DNA from: a virus
Virus record (IMG/VR): IMGVR_UViG_3300034374_000327
Location: 1-36,293 of that record
Reading direction: 5' to 3' (one strand)
DNA: 36,293 nt
The position numbers and the translations under genes were made by a program. Below the pieces are notes generated by a model, which did no database searches, had not been told where the DNA came from, and worked only from the letters and a program-made list of their open reading frames with translations. Shown here piece after piece: positions 22,449 through 31,751 of the stretch. The number at the start of each line of letters is the position of its first letter. The first letter of the stretch is position 1.

Positions 22449-22915
22449 GCCAAACAGGAATAAGGGGATTTTACCTACTAACAGAAACTATAAAAGACCA
22501 ACTACTTGGCGATGTAAATGTAAACACCGTTACAACAGGCGACATATACGACATAGATTTAGCTAAGCAAAGTATATTCCCACTTAGTCATATTATCATA
22601 AACAACGTTACAACACAGGAACAGGTACTAACGTTTAACATTAGTATTTTGGCTATGGATATAGTAGACGAGAGTAAAGAAGCTACAACGGATATATTTA
22701 GAGGAAACAACAACGAGCAAGATATACTAAATACACAATTAGCTGTATTAAACAAATTAGTAATGGTGCTTAGAAAAGGCACACTATATACAGATCAATA
22801 CCAATTAGATGGCGATGCAACATTAGAGCCATTTTACGAGAGGTTTGATAATCGTTTAGCAGGTTGGAGTGCAACGTTTAATGTGTTTGTTAAGAACGAT
22901 ATTGATATATGTTAG
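22445..22915 (+). CDS. Putative tail terminator protein
   Basis: A 156-residue alpha/beta protein beginning MSQTGIRGFYLLTETIKDQL, with LSHIIINNVTTQEQVLTFNI and AGWSATFNVFVKNDIDIC near the end. Size, position before a gp10-like gene, and the strand-helix pattern fit tail terminator proteins (lambda gpU type), which cap the tube and join it to the head. The family assignment is from recall and context. It overlaps the chaperone extension and the next gene by four to seven bases. Confidence 0.5.
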   Translation: MSQTGIRGFYLLTETIKDQLLGDVNVNTVTTGDIYDIDLAKQSIFPLSHIIINNVTTQEQVLTFNISILAMDIVDESKEATTDIFRGNNNEQDILNTQLAVLNKLVMVLRKGTLYTDQYQLDGDATLEPFYERFDNRLAGWSATFNVFVKNDIDIC

Positions 22916-23415
22916 CAGATAAATATTTAAGAGACGAACTAAATAAGTTTGCTAAGTATGTTATACAACAAAGCCGAAGCAACTTAACTAAGGGCAAAAA
23001 GAACGCTTCTAAGGAACTTTATAATAGTTTGGGGTACGATATATCACAAAAAGGCGATACAACGTCTATGGCGTTTAAAATGGCTGATTATGGAACATAC
23101 CAAGACAGAGGGGTAAGCGGAACGGAAAAGAAATACAATACACCTTATTCCTATACAACTAAAATGCCACCAAGAAAAGCGTTTGATAAATGGATAGTTA
23201 GAAAGGGTATAGCACCGAGAGGCAAAGGCGGTAAGTTTTTAAGTAGACAAAGTTTACAATACTTAATAGCAAGAGCGGTGTATAAAAAAGGAATTAAACC
23301 AAGTCTATTTTTTACTAAGCCATTTGAAGCAGCTTTTAAGCGTTTGCCAGATGAATTAGTACAAGCATACTCAATAGGATTAGAGAAACAAATACAACTG
23401 AACATAAAGAAATGA
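22909..23415 (+). CDS. HK97 gp10-like tail completion / neck protein
   Basis: A basic 168-residue protein with the typical gp10 pattern: N-terminal helices (LNKFAKYVIQQSRSNLTKGK), then MADYGTYQDRGVSG, and a C-terminal FFTKPFEAAFKRLPDELV. This family sits at the head-tail junction or helps finish the tail. The start follows an ATG that overlaps the previous gene by seven bases. The KMPPRKAFDKWIVRKGI segment is a further conserved part. Confidence 0.75.
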   Translation: MLADKYLRDELNKFAKYVIQQSRSNLTKGKKNASKELYNSLGYDISQKGDTTSMAFKMADYGTYQDRGVSGTEKKYNTPYSYTTKMPPRKAFDKWIVRKGIAPRGKGGKFLSRQSLQYLIARAVYKKGIKPSLFFTKPFEAAFKRLPDELVQAYSIGLEKQIQLNIKK

Positions 23416-24521
23416 AAATAAACGCAAGAAGCCCATACTACATAAATATAAGTGCTACAAATTTAACACAGGTAGATATGGAACTATATGTATACACAGG
23501 AACGCAAACAACCGACAGAAGCAATTTGTTTCAATTATCATCGTTTGCTGTAAGCGAAAATGTAACGTTTGAAATAGGCGAGATAGTAAGAGATTATATA
23601 CTACAAACTTTTGATGGCGATTATTCAAGCGCAAATGTATGGGTGGATTACAGAACTAAGAACTATATACAAGGTAGCGCAGGAAGTTTCACAAGCTACA
23701 CACAATTAACAGGTTTTGATGGGTACGGATATTATGAAGACGAAGCAAACCCACAGAACGATAGTGGATTATTACAGTCAAATACTAAGATATTAAAGTT
23801 AGACGATGCACCTGCAACAATTCCTGTTGATACTACAAAGACAACACAAGTAACTTACGAATTAAACGGACAGCAAGTATACACAAAAGCGGTTACAAGT
23901 AGCACAGAAAGCGATGAGCAAATAGAATACGTTACAAATGGTATTAATGGCGCAGACGAATACGAAAACAGAGTAATACAAGATGGCGGTACATTTGAAA
24001 ATAGTGTTTGTTTGCAAGAGTTTGTAGATGACTTTACATTGTTTGACTTTGATACGATATACATAGACACTACTGATGGCGTTATTAAACTAACTGTAGA
24101 CAATATTGAAGAGTGCAAATACCAACCTTATAAAGTAACGTTTGTAAATAAGTTTGGCGCATTACAGGACTTGTGGTTTTTCAAAAGAACAAACGAGGTA
24201 CTAACAACTAAAAAGGAAGATTTTAAGCGTAATATTATTGTTAATGGTGCTTATGATACGAGTAGACACCAACAGAAAATATTAACTAAGAACGGTACAG
24301 AAAAACTAACGTTAAACACAGGATTTTATCCAGAGGTTTACAATGAGGTATTTAAGCAAATGCAATTAAGTGAAGATTGTTGGATAGAGATAGAAAACAA
24401 AACACTTCCTATAAACGTAGCAAGTAGCAGTTTGAATTATAAAACACACTTAAACGACAAGCTAATAAACTACACAATAGAAATAGATTTTGCGTTTGAC
24501 ACGATAAACAACATACGTTAA
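23412..24521 (+). CDS. Conserved tail protein (369 aa), distal-tail candidate
   Basis: A beta-rich, acidic protein starting MKINARSPYYINISATNLTQ. It has FEIGEIVRDYILQTFDGDYS near residue 60 and FGALQDLWFFKRTNEV near 255, and ends NYTIEIDFAFDTINNIR. Such proteins are standard between the neck and the tape measure in Bacteroidota siphophages, and I suspect a distal tail (Dit-like) or tail tip hub role. No catalytic motif. The next gene starts at its last base. Confidence 0.6.
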   Translation: MKINARSPYYINISATNLTQVDMELYVYTGTQTTDRSNLFQLSSFAVSENVTFEIGEIVRDYILQTFDGDYSSANVWVDYRTKNYIQGSAGSFTSYTQLTGFDGYGYYEDEANPQNDSGLLQSNTKILKLDDAPATIPVDTTKTTQVTYELNGQQVYTKAVTSSTESDEQIEYVTNGINGADEYENRVIQDGGTFENSVCLQEFVDDFTLFDFDTIYIDTTDGVIKLTVDNIEECKYQPYKVTFVNKFGALQDLWFFKRTNEVLTTKKEDFKRNIIVNGAYDTSRHQQKILTKNGTEKLTLNTGFYPEVYNEVFKQMQLSEDCWIEIENKTLPINVASSSLNYKTHLNDKLINYTIEIDFAFDTINNIR

Positions 24522-27103
24522 TGCAGATAATAGAACTTTACATAAAAGGTTATAAACGAATTAATGGCTCTTCTAAGAGTTTTGCTACAAATAAATTAAT
24601 AGACAGTCAAGCGGAATTTACTCAAACTGTTGAGGTAAACGATATTGTTACAAATTTAAGAACAAACGAGGTAGCAAAAATAACCGCTATTGATAGCGAC
24701 ACACAACTTAGTTTGTCTGATGATATTTTTGTAAGCCCTAACTATGATATATATAGAATTGAAAGCGACTATTTCAGAGCAGATTTGTTTGAAGATGAAA
24801 GCGTAGTTATTACTGATAGTTTACTAAACGTAAAGGACATTAAAAAAGTATTTACACCATTTAGCCAACAATTTAATCTTCCTGCATCTAAACTAAACAA
24901 CAAACTTTTTAGACATTACGAAAACTTTAATATAGAAAACACCTTTGATGCAAGATACAGGCAAGATGCTATAATAAAGCTAAACGGAATAGATTATCAA
25001 AAAGGCAAGATACAATTTAAAAGCGTATCATTAAAGGACAATAAGGCACACGCTTATAAAGTAGTGTTTTATGGCGATGCGGTAGAACTTAAAGAAGTTT
25101 TAGGCGATACAAAATTATCTGGTCTTAATTACCCAAGTTCATTAAATTTTGATTATACCGAACTTAATATAAAAGACCTTTTTACTAATACAGACAGTAA
25201 CATAATTAGCTTGTTTGGTAGCACAGATATTCTTGTGCCTAATATACACCATAGTAAAAATATGCGTTATACAACTACTGATGGCTATAAAGATGACATT
25301 ACAGATACTGAATTAAGTTGGGTTGATTTAAAACCTGCAATTAGGTGTAGAGCGATTATTGAAGCAATAAACAACACATTCCCACAAATAAATTTAACAG
25401 GGTTTTTCAATAGTACAAGTTTTAGTGATGTATATATGTGGCTTCATAAAAACGAGGGTTTTGTATCAAACGCAGAAGAAGGCGGAGGTAAAAGAATTTC
25501 AAGTAATAGATTTAGAAATATAGATGACAGTCCTAACAATTTTACGTTTAATGCTGGGTTAAGTAGTGGAGTAACGCAAGATGTAAGAACTTTGTTTTGG
25601 CAACCACCTGCATATGTTAATAGATTTAAAATAAAAGCATACGTAACAACTACAACACCGCAAGATTTTACTGTAAGGATAATTAATTCATTTAACAATT
25701 ACACTTATGTAACCCAAAGTTTTAGCAGTTCAAGTGGAACTATTTCAGTTGAAACTGATTTTATAGGTAGTAATCAAAACTATCCTTTTGACATTACTTT
25801 AGAAGTAGAAGCGGATAGCAATATAACGATGACACAAAGGTTAGAAATTACTAAAAGAATTTATCCGTTTGGAGGTATACAATGGACAGCAGTATATGAT
25901 GTTGATACTCCTAATGTACAAAATGATTTTATCATTAGTAAACAAATGCCAGAGATGAAAGTAATGGACTTTTTAAGTGGCTTGTTTAAGATGTTCAATT
26001 TAGTGGTGTTTAAGGACGGTAATGATATAAACGTACAGAGGGCAAGTTTTTATATGAACATAGGCAATAAGTACGATATTACTAAATATGTAGATATGTC
26101 CACCTCAACTGTAGAGAGGTTATTTCCATATAAGGAAATGGAGTTTAAATTTAACAGCAAAAAATCATTTTTAGTACAGTTTTCAGACGAGATACAAGGT
26201 ATTCCTTTTGCACAAGAAAGCTACCCAGAAGCAGGAATAGAGTTTGACGGAGGCGTTTACAAAGTAGAATTACCATTTGAAAAAATGATGTATGAACGTT
26301 TAAGCAATGAAGATACAGGCGCACAAACCTTAATAGGACAGGGCGCATTTTTAGATAAGAAATTTGAGCCAACAATAGGCGCACCATTATTGTTTTGTAT
26401 GGTAAGACAAGCCAATACGAATAACGAACTAACAATAGACGGAACTACACCTACTCATTATCGTAGACCTACAAATTTAACTTCATTTAATTGGGGTTAT
26501 AGTACAAGGTTGCAGCTTAATTTTGGATTAGAAGCTGATGAGTGGGAAGGCGAAATACCAAGCCAAAGCACAAACTTATTTCAAGAAGGTTATTTAGATT
26601 ACGTTGAAAGTGTGTTTAATAAAAAAGGTAAAATGTATAAAGTAGATGCTTATTTGCCTTTGAGTTTAATAACGAAATACAAGCTAAACGATAGGTTTAT
26701 AATAAACAACACTTCTTTTAGAATTAACAGTATAAAAACAAACCTACTAACAAATAAAACACAATTAGAGTTATACAACAAAGACGAGTATGCAAGTCAA
26801 ATACTTAACGGACAAGTAGCGTATTTAGACAGACCAACAGAATTACAAGCAACGTCTATTACTACAACTAAGATAGATATTTCTTTCAGAGGTAATGGCG
26901 ATGAAACAGATTTTGATATTTATTTAGATGGTGGTTTTTTTGGAAGTATCCCATCAATAGGCGCACCTGCTCTTTATAATTACACCGATTTAAAAGGTTT
27001 AGAAAGTGGAAGAACATACAATATAACGGTAAGAGCAAAATACAATGTAAGTGGAACAGATTTATTTTCATTTGATACAGGAATAACAGAAACAACGTTA
27101 TGA
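24521..27103 (+). CDS. Tail tip / baseplate protein with C-terminal FnIII-like domain
   Basis: The largest protein here (860 residues). The N-terminus IIELYIKGYKRINGSSKSFA is followed by SLLNVKDIKKVFTPFSQQFNLP (about 99-120), the pattern of a tail hub that opens with tube-like domains. The middle is beta-rich with no peptidase site. The last 90 residues (DRPTELQATSITTTKIDISF ... ESGRTYNITVRAKYNVSG) form a fibronectin type III-like domain, common in tail tips that touch the cell surface. It is probably the Tal-like central protein. It overlaps the next small ORF by four bases. Confidence 0.68.
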   Translation: MQIIELYIKGYKRINGSSKSFATNKLIDSQAEFTQTVEVNDIVTNLRTNEVAKITAIDSDTQLSLSDDIFVSPNYDIYRIESDYFRADLFEDESVVITDSLLNVKDIKKVFTPFSQQFNLPASKLNNKLFRHYENFNIENTFDARYRQDAIIKLNGIDYQKGKIQFKSVSLKDNKAHAYKVVFYGDAVELKEVLGDTKLSGLNYPSSLNFDYTELNIKDLFTNTDSNIISLFGSTDILVPNIHHSKNMRYTTTDGYKDDITDTELSWVDLKPAIRCRAIIEAINNTFPQINLTGFFNSTSFSDVYMWLHKNEGFVSNAEEGGGKRISSNRFRNIDDSPNNFTFNAGLSSGVTQDVRTLFWQPPAYVNRFKIKAYVTTTTPQDFTVRIINSFNNYTYVTQSFSSSSGTISVETDFIGSNQNYPFDITLEVEADSNITMTQRLEITKRIYPFGGIQWTAVYDVDTPNVQNDFIISKQMPEMKVMDFLSGLFKMFNLVVFKDGNDINVQRASFYMNIGNKYDITKYVDMSTSTVERLFPYKEMEFKFNSKKSFLVQFSDEIQGIPFAQESYPEAGIEFDGGVYKVELPFEKMMYERLSNEDTGAQTLIGQGAFLDKKFEPTIGAPLLFCMVRQANTNNELTIDGTTPTHYRRPTNLTSFNWGYSTRLQLNFGLEADEWEGEIPSQSTNLFQEGYLDYVESVFNKKGKMYKVDAYLPLSLITKYKLNDRFIINNTSFRINSIKTNLLTNKTQLELYNKDEYASQILNGQVAYLDRPTELQATSITTTKIDISFRGNGDETDFDIYLDGGFFGSIPSIGAPALYNYTDLKGLESGRTYNITVRAKYNVSGTDLFSFDTGITETTL

Positions 27104-27258
27104 TAAAACTAATATTAGACAGCTTAAAATACGTTAATGGCGAAACGGAAAATATCCGCATAGCACAGGGTAAATACAAACTACCTACAACATTAAAAGA
27201 GGGTTACAAAGCACTTAAACGAGAAATAAAATGGCAGAAGAAAGAACAATTAAGTTAA
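27100..27258 (+). CDS. Small ORF before the tape measure gene (52 aa)
   Basis: ATGA overlap with the tail tip gene opens 52 codons (MIKLILDSLKYVNGETENIR...), basic at the end (LKREIKWQKKEQLS). It runs 28 bases into the tape measure gene. The coupling at both ends suggests it is translated. Role unknown. Confidence 0.5.
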   Translation: MIKLILDSLKYVNGETENIRIAQGKYKLPTTLKEGYKALKREIKWQKKEQLS

Positions 27259-28985
27259 ACGTTGATACTAAAGATGCTGTAAAAGGTATTGAGGACGTAA
27301 ACTATGAACTAAACCAAGTAGATAAAAATTCAGACAAAGCTGAAAAAGGCGTAGGTGGTATAAGCAAAGGATTTAAGGGTTTAGGCACAGCAATAAAGGC
27401 AGCAGGTATTGGATTGGTTATTGCAGCTTTTGGAAAACTTGCAGAAGTATTTAATCAAAACCAAAAGGTTGCAGATGCGTTTAATACTGTTTTTGAAGCG
27501 GTAAGTATTGCGTTTAATGACTTTGTAAATTTCGTTGTTGATAATGGTGGAGCGGTTGTAGATTTTTTCAAGGCAATTTTTGAAAACCCATTAGAGAGTG
27601 TAAAACAATTAGGCGCAAGTATTAAAGCTAATATTGTTGAGAGGTTTGAAAGTTTTTTAGACACTTTAGGATATTTAGCAAGTGCGGTTAAGAAAGTATT
27701 TAGTGGCGATTTTGCAGGTGCTTTAGATGACGTTAAAAGTGCAGGAAAAGAGAGTTTAGACGTATTAACAGGCGTAAATGACACATTTGACAAGGGTACG
27801 GAGTTTGTAGAAAAAACAACAAAGGCAATAAAAAATTATACAACCGAAACTATAAAATCCGCAAAGGAAAATGTAAACTTAGCAAATGCAGCACAATTAG
27901 CAGCAGCACAACAGGGTTTACTTGTAGAAAAATACGACATACAAGCCGAGAAGTTAAGACAAATACGTGATGACGAAAGTAAAAGTATTGAGGAAAGGAA
28001 AAAAGCTAATGAAGATTTAGCTAAGGTTTTAGATGACCAAGAAAAAGCAATGCTACAACAAGCTGACGCGCAAATAAGGGCAGCACAAGCAGAAGTAGAA
28101 AAAAATAACTCAATTGAAAACCAAGTAGCACTAACAGAAGCATTAGCAAACAAACAGGGTGTATTAGCACAAATAGAGGGTTTTAGGTCTGAACAAAAAA
28201 CAAACGCTATTTCTTTAGACAAAGAAGAAGTAGATTTAATTAATGCTAAATTAGAAAGCGACAGCAAATTAAGTATTGAACGTAAACGATTTAATGCAGA
28301 GCAAATAGAAGATGAGGTTGCACGATTAGAAGCACTTAAACAAGTTGATTTATTAGAACAAGAACAGGAAGCAGCGAGATTACAAGCTATTGTAGACAAT
28401 GCAAATGCAGGAACACAAGCTAAGGTAGATGCACAAATAGTATTAGATGAATTTTTAGAGCAGTCAAGACAAAAAAATGCTGAAAGAGATAAAAATATTG
28501 ATGACCTAAATAAATTGCGTAGAGAACAAACAATAGCAGATGCTAAAAATACGTTTGACCAAGTCGCACAATTAGCAGGTAAGGATAGTAAAATAGGAAA
28601 AGCTATGGCGATAGCAAGTGCTACTATTAGCGGTGTGCAAGGTGTTCAGAACGCATATACAACCGCACAAAAATCGCCTATAACAGTATTGTTCCCTGCA
28701 TACCCTGTTGTTCAAGCTGCATTAGCAGCAGGTATAGCAGCGAAAAACATAGCTGCAATTAAAAGCGTAGACAGTAGCGGAAAAGGTGGGGGTGGTGCGC
28801 CAAGCACAACAACCGCAACTTCACAACCACCATCATTCAATATTGTAGGCGCAACAGAAACAAGCCAATTAGCTGATGCAGTTGCAGGACAAACCCAACA
28901 ACCTGTACAGGCGTATGTAGTAGCTAATGATGTTACAACCGCACAAAGTTTAGAAAATAATATTGTTGAGGGAGCGACCCTATAA
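27231..28985 (+). CDS. Tape measure protein
   Basis: The 584-residue protein has the usual features. The N-terminus KLNVDTKDAVKGIEDVNYEL leads to Gly-rich membrane-like helices (GLGTAIKAAGIGLVIAAFGK). Long Ala/Glu/Lys-rich coiled coils follow (about 200-450), then a hydrophobic segment near 465-505 (AMAIASATISGVQGVQNAYT...VVQAALAAGIAAKNIAAIKS), and a Gly/Ser/Thr-rich end. At about 0.15 nm per residue this implies a tail of roughly 90 nm, a short siphovirus tail. No peptidase or lysozyme motif. The 30-nt element of the protease gene follows. Confidence 0.88.
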   Translation: MAEERTIKLNVDTKDAVKGIEDVNYELNQVDKNSDKAEKGVGGISKGFKGLGTAIKAAGIGLVIAAFGKLAEVFNQNQKVADAFNTVFEAVSIAFNDFVNFVVDNGGAVVDFFKAIFENPLESVKQLGASIKANIVERFESFLDTLGYLASAVKKVFSGDFAGALDDVKSAGKESLDVLTGVNDTFDKGTEFVEKTTKAIKNYTTETIKSAKENVNLANAAQLAAAQQGLLVEKYDIQAEKLRQIRDDESKSIEERKKANEDLAKVLDDQEKAMLQQADAQIRAAQAEVEKNNSIENQVALTEALANKQGVLAQIEGFRSEQKTNAISLDKEEVDLINAKLESDSKLSIERKRFNAEQIEDEVARLEALKQVDLLEQEQEAARLQAIVDNANAGTQAKVDAQIVLDEFLEQSRQKNAERDKNIDDLNKLRREQTIADAKNTFDQVAQLAGKDSKIGKAMAIASATISGVQGVQNAYTTAQKSPITVLFPAYPVVQAALAAGIAAKNIAAIKSVDSSGKGGGGAPSTTTATSQPPSFNIVGATETSQLADAVAGQTQQPVQAYVVANDVTTAQSLENNIVEGATL

Positions 28986-28989
28986 ATAC

Positions 28990-29019
28990 AAAAAATAATA
29001 AAAACAGTTATATAATAAT
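28990..29019 (+). promoter_or_regulatory. 30-nt AT-rich upstream element, protease gene
   Basis: Begins AAAAAATAATAAAAACAG and ends TTATATAATAAT before the ATG at 29020. Same length and ending as the other copies with two changes in the final block. Confidence 0.5.
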
Positions 29020-29976
29020 ATGCGAATAGTAGAATTAATCTTAGACGAAGAACAAGAAATAGGTATTGAAGCTATTAGCGTAGTGGAAAACCCTGCAATA
29101 GAAGAGGATTTTATAGCTTTAAAATCACAAGAATTTAAACTTGCAGAGGTAGACAAAGAAAAGCGTATTTTAATGGGTGCGTTATTAATACCTAATAAGC
29201 CCATATACAGACGAAATGGCGAGGACGAATACTACATATATTTCTCAAAAGATACTGTATTAAAAGCATCGCAAATGTACCTTATGCAAGGTAAACAAAA
29301 TAACTCAACCTTAGAACACCAATACGAAATAAACGGACTTAGTTTAGTAGAAAGTTGGATAGTAGAGGACAAGGTACACGACAAATCTGTAAAATACGGA
29401 ATGGATTTACCTTTAGGAACGTGGGTTGGAAGTGTTAAAGTAAACAACGAGCAAATCTGGAATGAGTTTGTAAAGACAGGTAAGGTAAAAGGGTTTAGCA
29501 TAGAAGGTTATTTTGCTGATAAAATGGAACGCCCACAGGAAAAAATAAACGACTTTAGTAGTGATGAACTATTAAAAGAAATAGACCAATACGAAGCGGA
29601 GTATTTATTGAGTGAGATACGAGCCATCATAAAAAACGACAAGCGAGTAAAGGGTGGTAAGAAGATGGTGTTAGAAAGCTACTCGGATTATCCAAGTGGC
29701 GTAAAGAACAACGCAAAGAGAGGTTTAGAACTAAACGAAAAGGTAAACAACAAATGCGCTACACAAGTAGGCAAGGTAAGGGCGCAACAATTAGCGCAGG
29801 GTAAACCTATTAGCGTAGAAACTATAAAACGTATGTATTCCTATTTGTCAAGAGCAGAGGAATACTATGATGAAAGCGATACAACCGCTTGTGGTACAAT
29901 CTCTTATTTATTATGGGGTGGTAAGGCAGGATTACGTTGGGCTGAAAGTAAATTAAACAAACTAAATAATAAATAA
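29020..29976 (+). CDS. Prohead protease (XkdF-like serine protease) with C-terminal phage domain
   Basis: The complete 318-residue form. The protease part (1 to about 170) has VVENPAIEEDF at 22-32, His100 in STLEHQYEINGLSLVESW and Ser160 in KVKGFSIEGYFADKM, as expected for XkdF/S78-type prohead proteases. After a charged linker, residues 212-318 form a second domain with YPSGVKNNAKRGLELNEKV, CATQVGKVRAQQLAQGKPIS and CGTISYLLWGGKAGLRWA, which occurs in many phage head proteins and may bind DNA or capsid. The enzyme matures the prohead by cutting scaffold. Copy A at 2-637 is the truncated allele. Confidence 0.9.
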   Translation: MRIVELILDEEQEIGIEAISVVENPAIEEDFIALKSQEFKLAEVDKEKRILMGALLIPNKPIYRRNGEDEYYIYFSKDTVLKASQMYLMQGKQNNSTLEHQYEINGLSLVESWIVEDKVHDKSVKYGMDLPLGTWVGSVKVNNEQIWNEFVKTGKVKGFSIEGYFADKMERPQEKINDFSSDELLKEIDQYEAEYLLSEIRAIIKNDKRVKGGKKMVLESYSDYPSGVKNNAKRGLELNEKVNNKCATQVGKVRAQQLAQGKPISVETIKRMYSYLSRAEEYYDESDTTACGTISYLLWGGKAGLRWAESKLNKLNNK

Positions 29977-29977
29977 A

Positions 29978-30358
29978 ATGAGCAGAGAAAAAGCACTAAA
30001 ATTAATTAATGAGTATTTAGCAAAACAAGAGCCGATAAAAGTAGAATTGGCTTTAGATACTGAATTAAAAAACATTGAGCAAAAAGCACAGAGTATATTT
30101 AATGATGGTCGTAGAGATGCAGAACAAGAAGTTTTAAATGGTGCTGCTAAAATGGAACAAGCAAAGAAAAGTTTGCAAAAACTACAAAAAGACATAGATA
30201 ACGCTTATGCTGATGGCAAAAGAAAGGCAAAAGATATAGGAATTGATTTAGATAGTACAACTGTAGGAAAAAATTTTAAAAGAGCATTTTCTGACGTAGA
30301 GGATTATATTATATCATCACAAACAGCAATTACTAAGCTTAGAAAATTTAGAGTGTAA
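29978..30358 (+). CDS. Cassette gene 1, coiled-coil protein (126 aa), present only in copy B
   Basis: A helical, charged protein inserted between the protease and the small basic gene. The middle is a long coiled coil (AEQEVLNGAAKMEQAKKSLQ...). It shares a layout with the second cassette gene at 31296: KVELALDTELKNIEQKA near residue 22 (there KVELGVVQDFNKVASRL) and GIDLDSTTV followed by a D-x-E-D-helix near the end. Copy A lacks it entirely, so it is not needed for the head. It may be a minor head or injected protein, or a moron-like gene. Confidence 0.65.
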   Translation: MSREKALKLINEYLAKQEPIKVELALDTELKNIEQKAQSIFNDGRRDAEQEVLNGAAKMEQAKKSLQKLQKDIDNAYADGKRKAKDIGIDLDSTTVGKNFKRAFSDVEDYIISSQTAITKLRKFRV

Positions 30359-30361
30359 ATA

Positions 30362-30487
30362 ATGCGTAAGGTAGCGGTTAAAATAGAACGCAAAAGAGTA
30401 AAGCGTAAAGGCATACACGCTAAAAGCAAAACAAGTCAATTAAAGTCAAGTAAGAACTATAAGAAACTAAATAGGGGACAGGGTTGA
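30362..30487 (+). CDS. Small very basic phage protein (41 aa), copy B
   Basis: Same ORF as 630-755, with Val to Ile at one position (KGIHAKSK). In copy B it starts four bases after the cassette gene stop, while in copy A it overlaps the protease stop. Its conservation across the two strains, with silent changes elsewhere, supports it as a coding gene. Role unknown. Confidence 0.75.
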   Translation: MRKVAVKIERKRVKRKGIHAKSKTSQLKSSKNYKKLNRGQG

Positions 30488-30696
30488 AACGATTAAAAAG
30501 ATTTTTTACACCAAGTAGAACAAGTCCAAAAGGAGGACGTAGGGCTTGTTTATGTGAGGATAACACCTATTCTATAAAGTGTTGTGATGGTAGTTTAAGG
30601 GCGCAAGGGATAGGTAGTACAGTAAGTCCTAACTTTTTAGCACAAGAAAATAGTGATTTAATACTTCAAGAAAATAACGATAAAATTATAACATAA
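30484..30696 (+). CDS. Conserved small Cys-rich phage protein (70 aa), copy B
   Basis: Protein identical to that of 752-964, although the DNA differs at silent positions (for example GGTGGGCGT versus GGAGGACGT). This is direct evidence of purifying selection on the CLC...KCC protein. The TTG start and overlaps are the same. Confidence 0.82.
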   Translation: MKRLKRFFTPSRTSPKGGRRACLCEDNTYSIKCCDGSLRAQGIGSTVSPNFLAQENSDLILQENNDKIIT

Positions 30697-31274
30697 TGGC
30701 AAACCAAAAAATAAGCGAATTAACAGAAGTAACAACTGTTACAAATGATGATGTTTTAGCTATTGTTAATGGTGGGCAAACTAAAAAAATTACTGTTTCT
30801 GATTTAGTAGCTTATAACCAATTAGGGTGGAATAGATTTGACGATACGGTTTATACTTCTTCAAATAAACTAAGTTTAGCTGATGGGGTTAAAGTTACAC
30901 TACCTAACAACGGAGGTAATACTGTAACGAGTGGCGATTATACTTTTTATGATACTGCAACTAATAAGTTTTTAGGTGTTAATACCAATGATGCTTATGT
31001 GCTAACTATTGTATTTAAGTCGTCTGCTGCAAATTCAAATAATACACATTTAGAATTTTCTTTAGAGGGTAGCGGTGATATAGAGCGAGTTAATCAGTCT
31101 ATGGCATATTACAAAGGAAACGATACAACACAAAATTTTCACAGTTTATTTCAATATTATACTGATGCTGATTTTGTAGCTAATGGAGTAACACCAAAAA
31201 TAACCGCAATAGGTGGTACTGCTTTAATTTGGGATATAATATTTTTTATACAAAGAACACAAAGATATATTTAA
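30696..31274 (+). CDS. Putative decoration or fibre-type structural protein (192 aa), copy B
   Basis: Near-identical to the product of 964-1542, with differences such as EVVSVTND versus EVTTVTND and NNVTSG versus NTVTSG. It has the same KISELT...TKKIT opening module. Here it is followed by cassette gene 2 instead of the scaffold gene. Confidence 0.7.
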   Translation: MANQKISELTEVTTVTNDDVLAIVNGGQTKKITVSDLVAYNQLGWNRFDDTVYTSSNKLSLADGVKVTLPNNGGNTVTSGDYTFYDTATNKFLGVNTNDAYVLTIVFKSSAANSNNTHLEFSLEGSGDIERVNQSMAYYKGNDTTQNFHSLFQYYTDADFVANGVTPKITAIGGTALIWDIIFFIQRTQRYI

Positions 31275-31295
31275 ACAACTATAAATTAAAACAAA

Positions 31296-31715
31296 ATGAG
31301 AAATTTTAAAAACGCTTTAAAGCATATTAACAAAGAAGAATTATCTACTCAAAAGGTTGAGTTAGGGGTTGTTCAAGATTTTAATAAAGTGGCTTCAAGA
31401 TTAACAAGTGGTAGTAAAAACCTAAATTCAGCTGCACAAAAATTTGTTGATGATTTATCTGATTTTGGCAAATTAAGAAATAAACTTGACCAGTCTTTTG
31501 GAAGAGCGGAAGCGTTTGCAGACCAGATTGAAGAAGATGTTAAACTAATTCAAAAAATAGCTGACGAAATTGCAGAAAAATCAAAAGAACTTGGAGTACA
31601 GCCAAAAGAATTAGGTATTGATGTTAATGTTATAAAGGTTGTAGATGATATTGAAGATACGATTAGAACAATACGAAAAAACACTTCTGATGCAAAAAAA
31701 ATAATAAATATCTAA
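31296..31715 (+). CDS. Cassette gene 2, coiled-coil protein (139 aa), present only in copy B
   Basis: A helical, charged protein with TQKVELGVVQDFNKVASRLT at the start and a long coiled coil in the middle (KLRNKLDQSFGRAEAFADQI...EKSKELG). It ends with QPKELGIDVNVIKVVDDIED and a basic helix. KELGID...V.DIED resembles the end of cassette gene 1 (KDIGID...DVED), so the two may be distant paralogues. It is inserted cleanly before the late element of the scaffold gene. The flanks ATATTTAAA and ATATCTAAA are alike, a possible recombination microhomology. Confidence 0.65.
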   Translation: MRNFKNALKHINKEELSTQKVELGVVQDFNKVASRLTSGSKNLNSAAQKFVDDLSDFGKLRNKLDQSFGRAEAFADQIEEDVKLIQKIADEIAEKSKELGVQPKELGIDVNVIKVVDDIEDTIRTIRKNTSDAKKIINI

Positions 31716-31721
31716 AAATAC

Positions 31722-31751
31722 AAAATTAATTTTTAACCATTATATATTAAT
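31722..31751 (+). promoter_or_regulatory. 30-nt AT-rich upstream element, scaffold gene (copy B)
   Basis: Identical in all 30 bases to 1549-1578, although codons on both sides differ between the copies. It was kept after the cassette was gained or lost just upstream. Confidence 0.55.

Noticed and set aside
27836-28399. Minus-strand ORF of 187 codons, Ser/Ala/Leu-rich
   Set aside because: Exact antisense of the tape measure coiled coil; the Ser and Leu runs are reverse-complement echoes of Glu/Lys/Ala codons.
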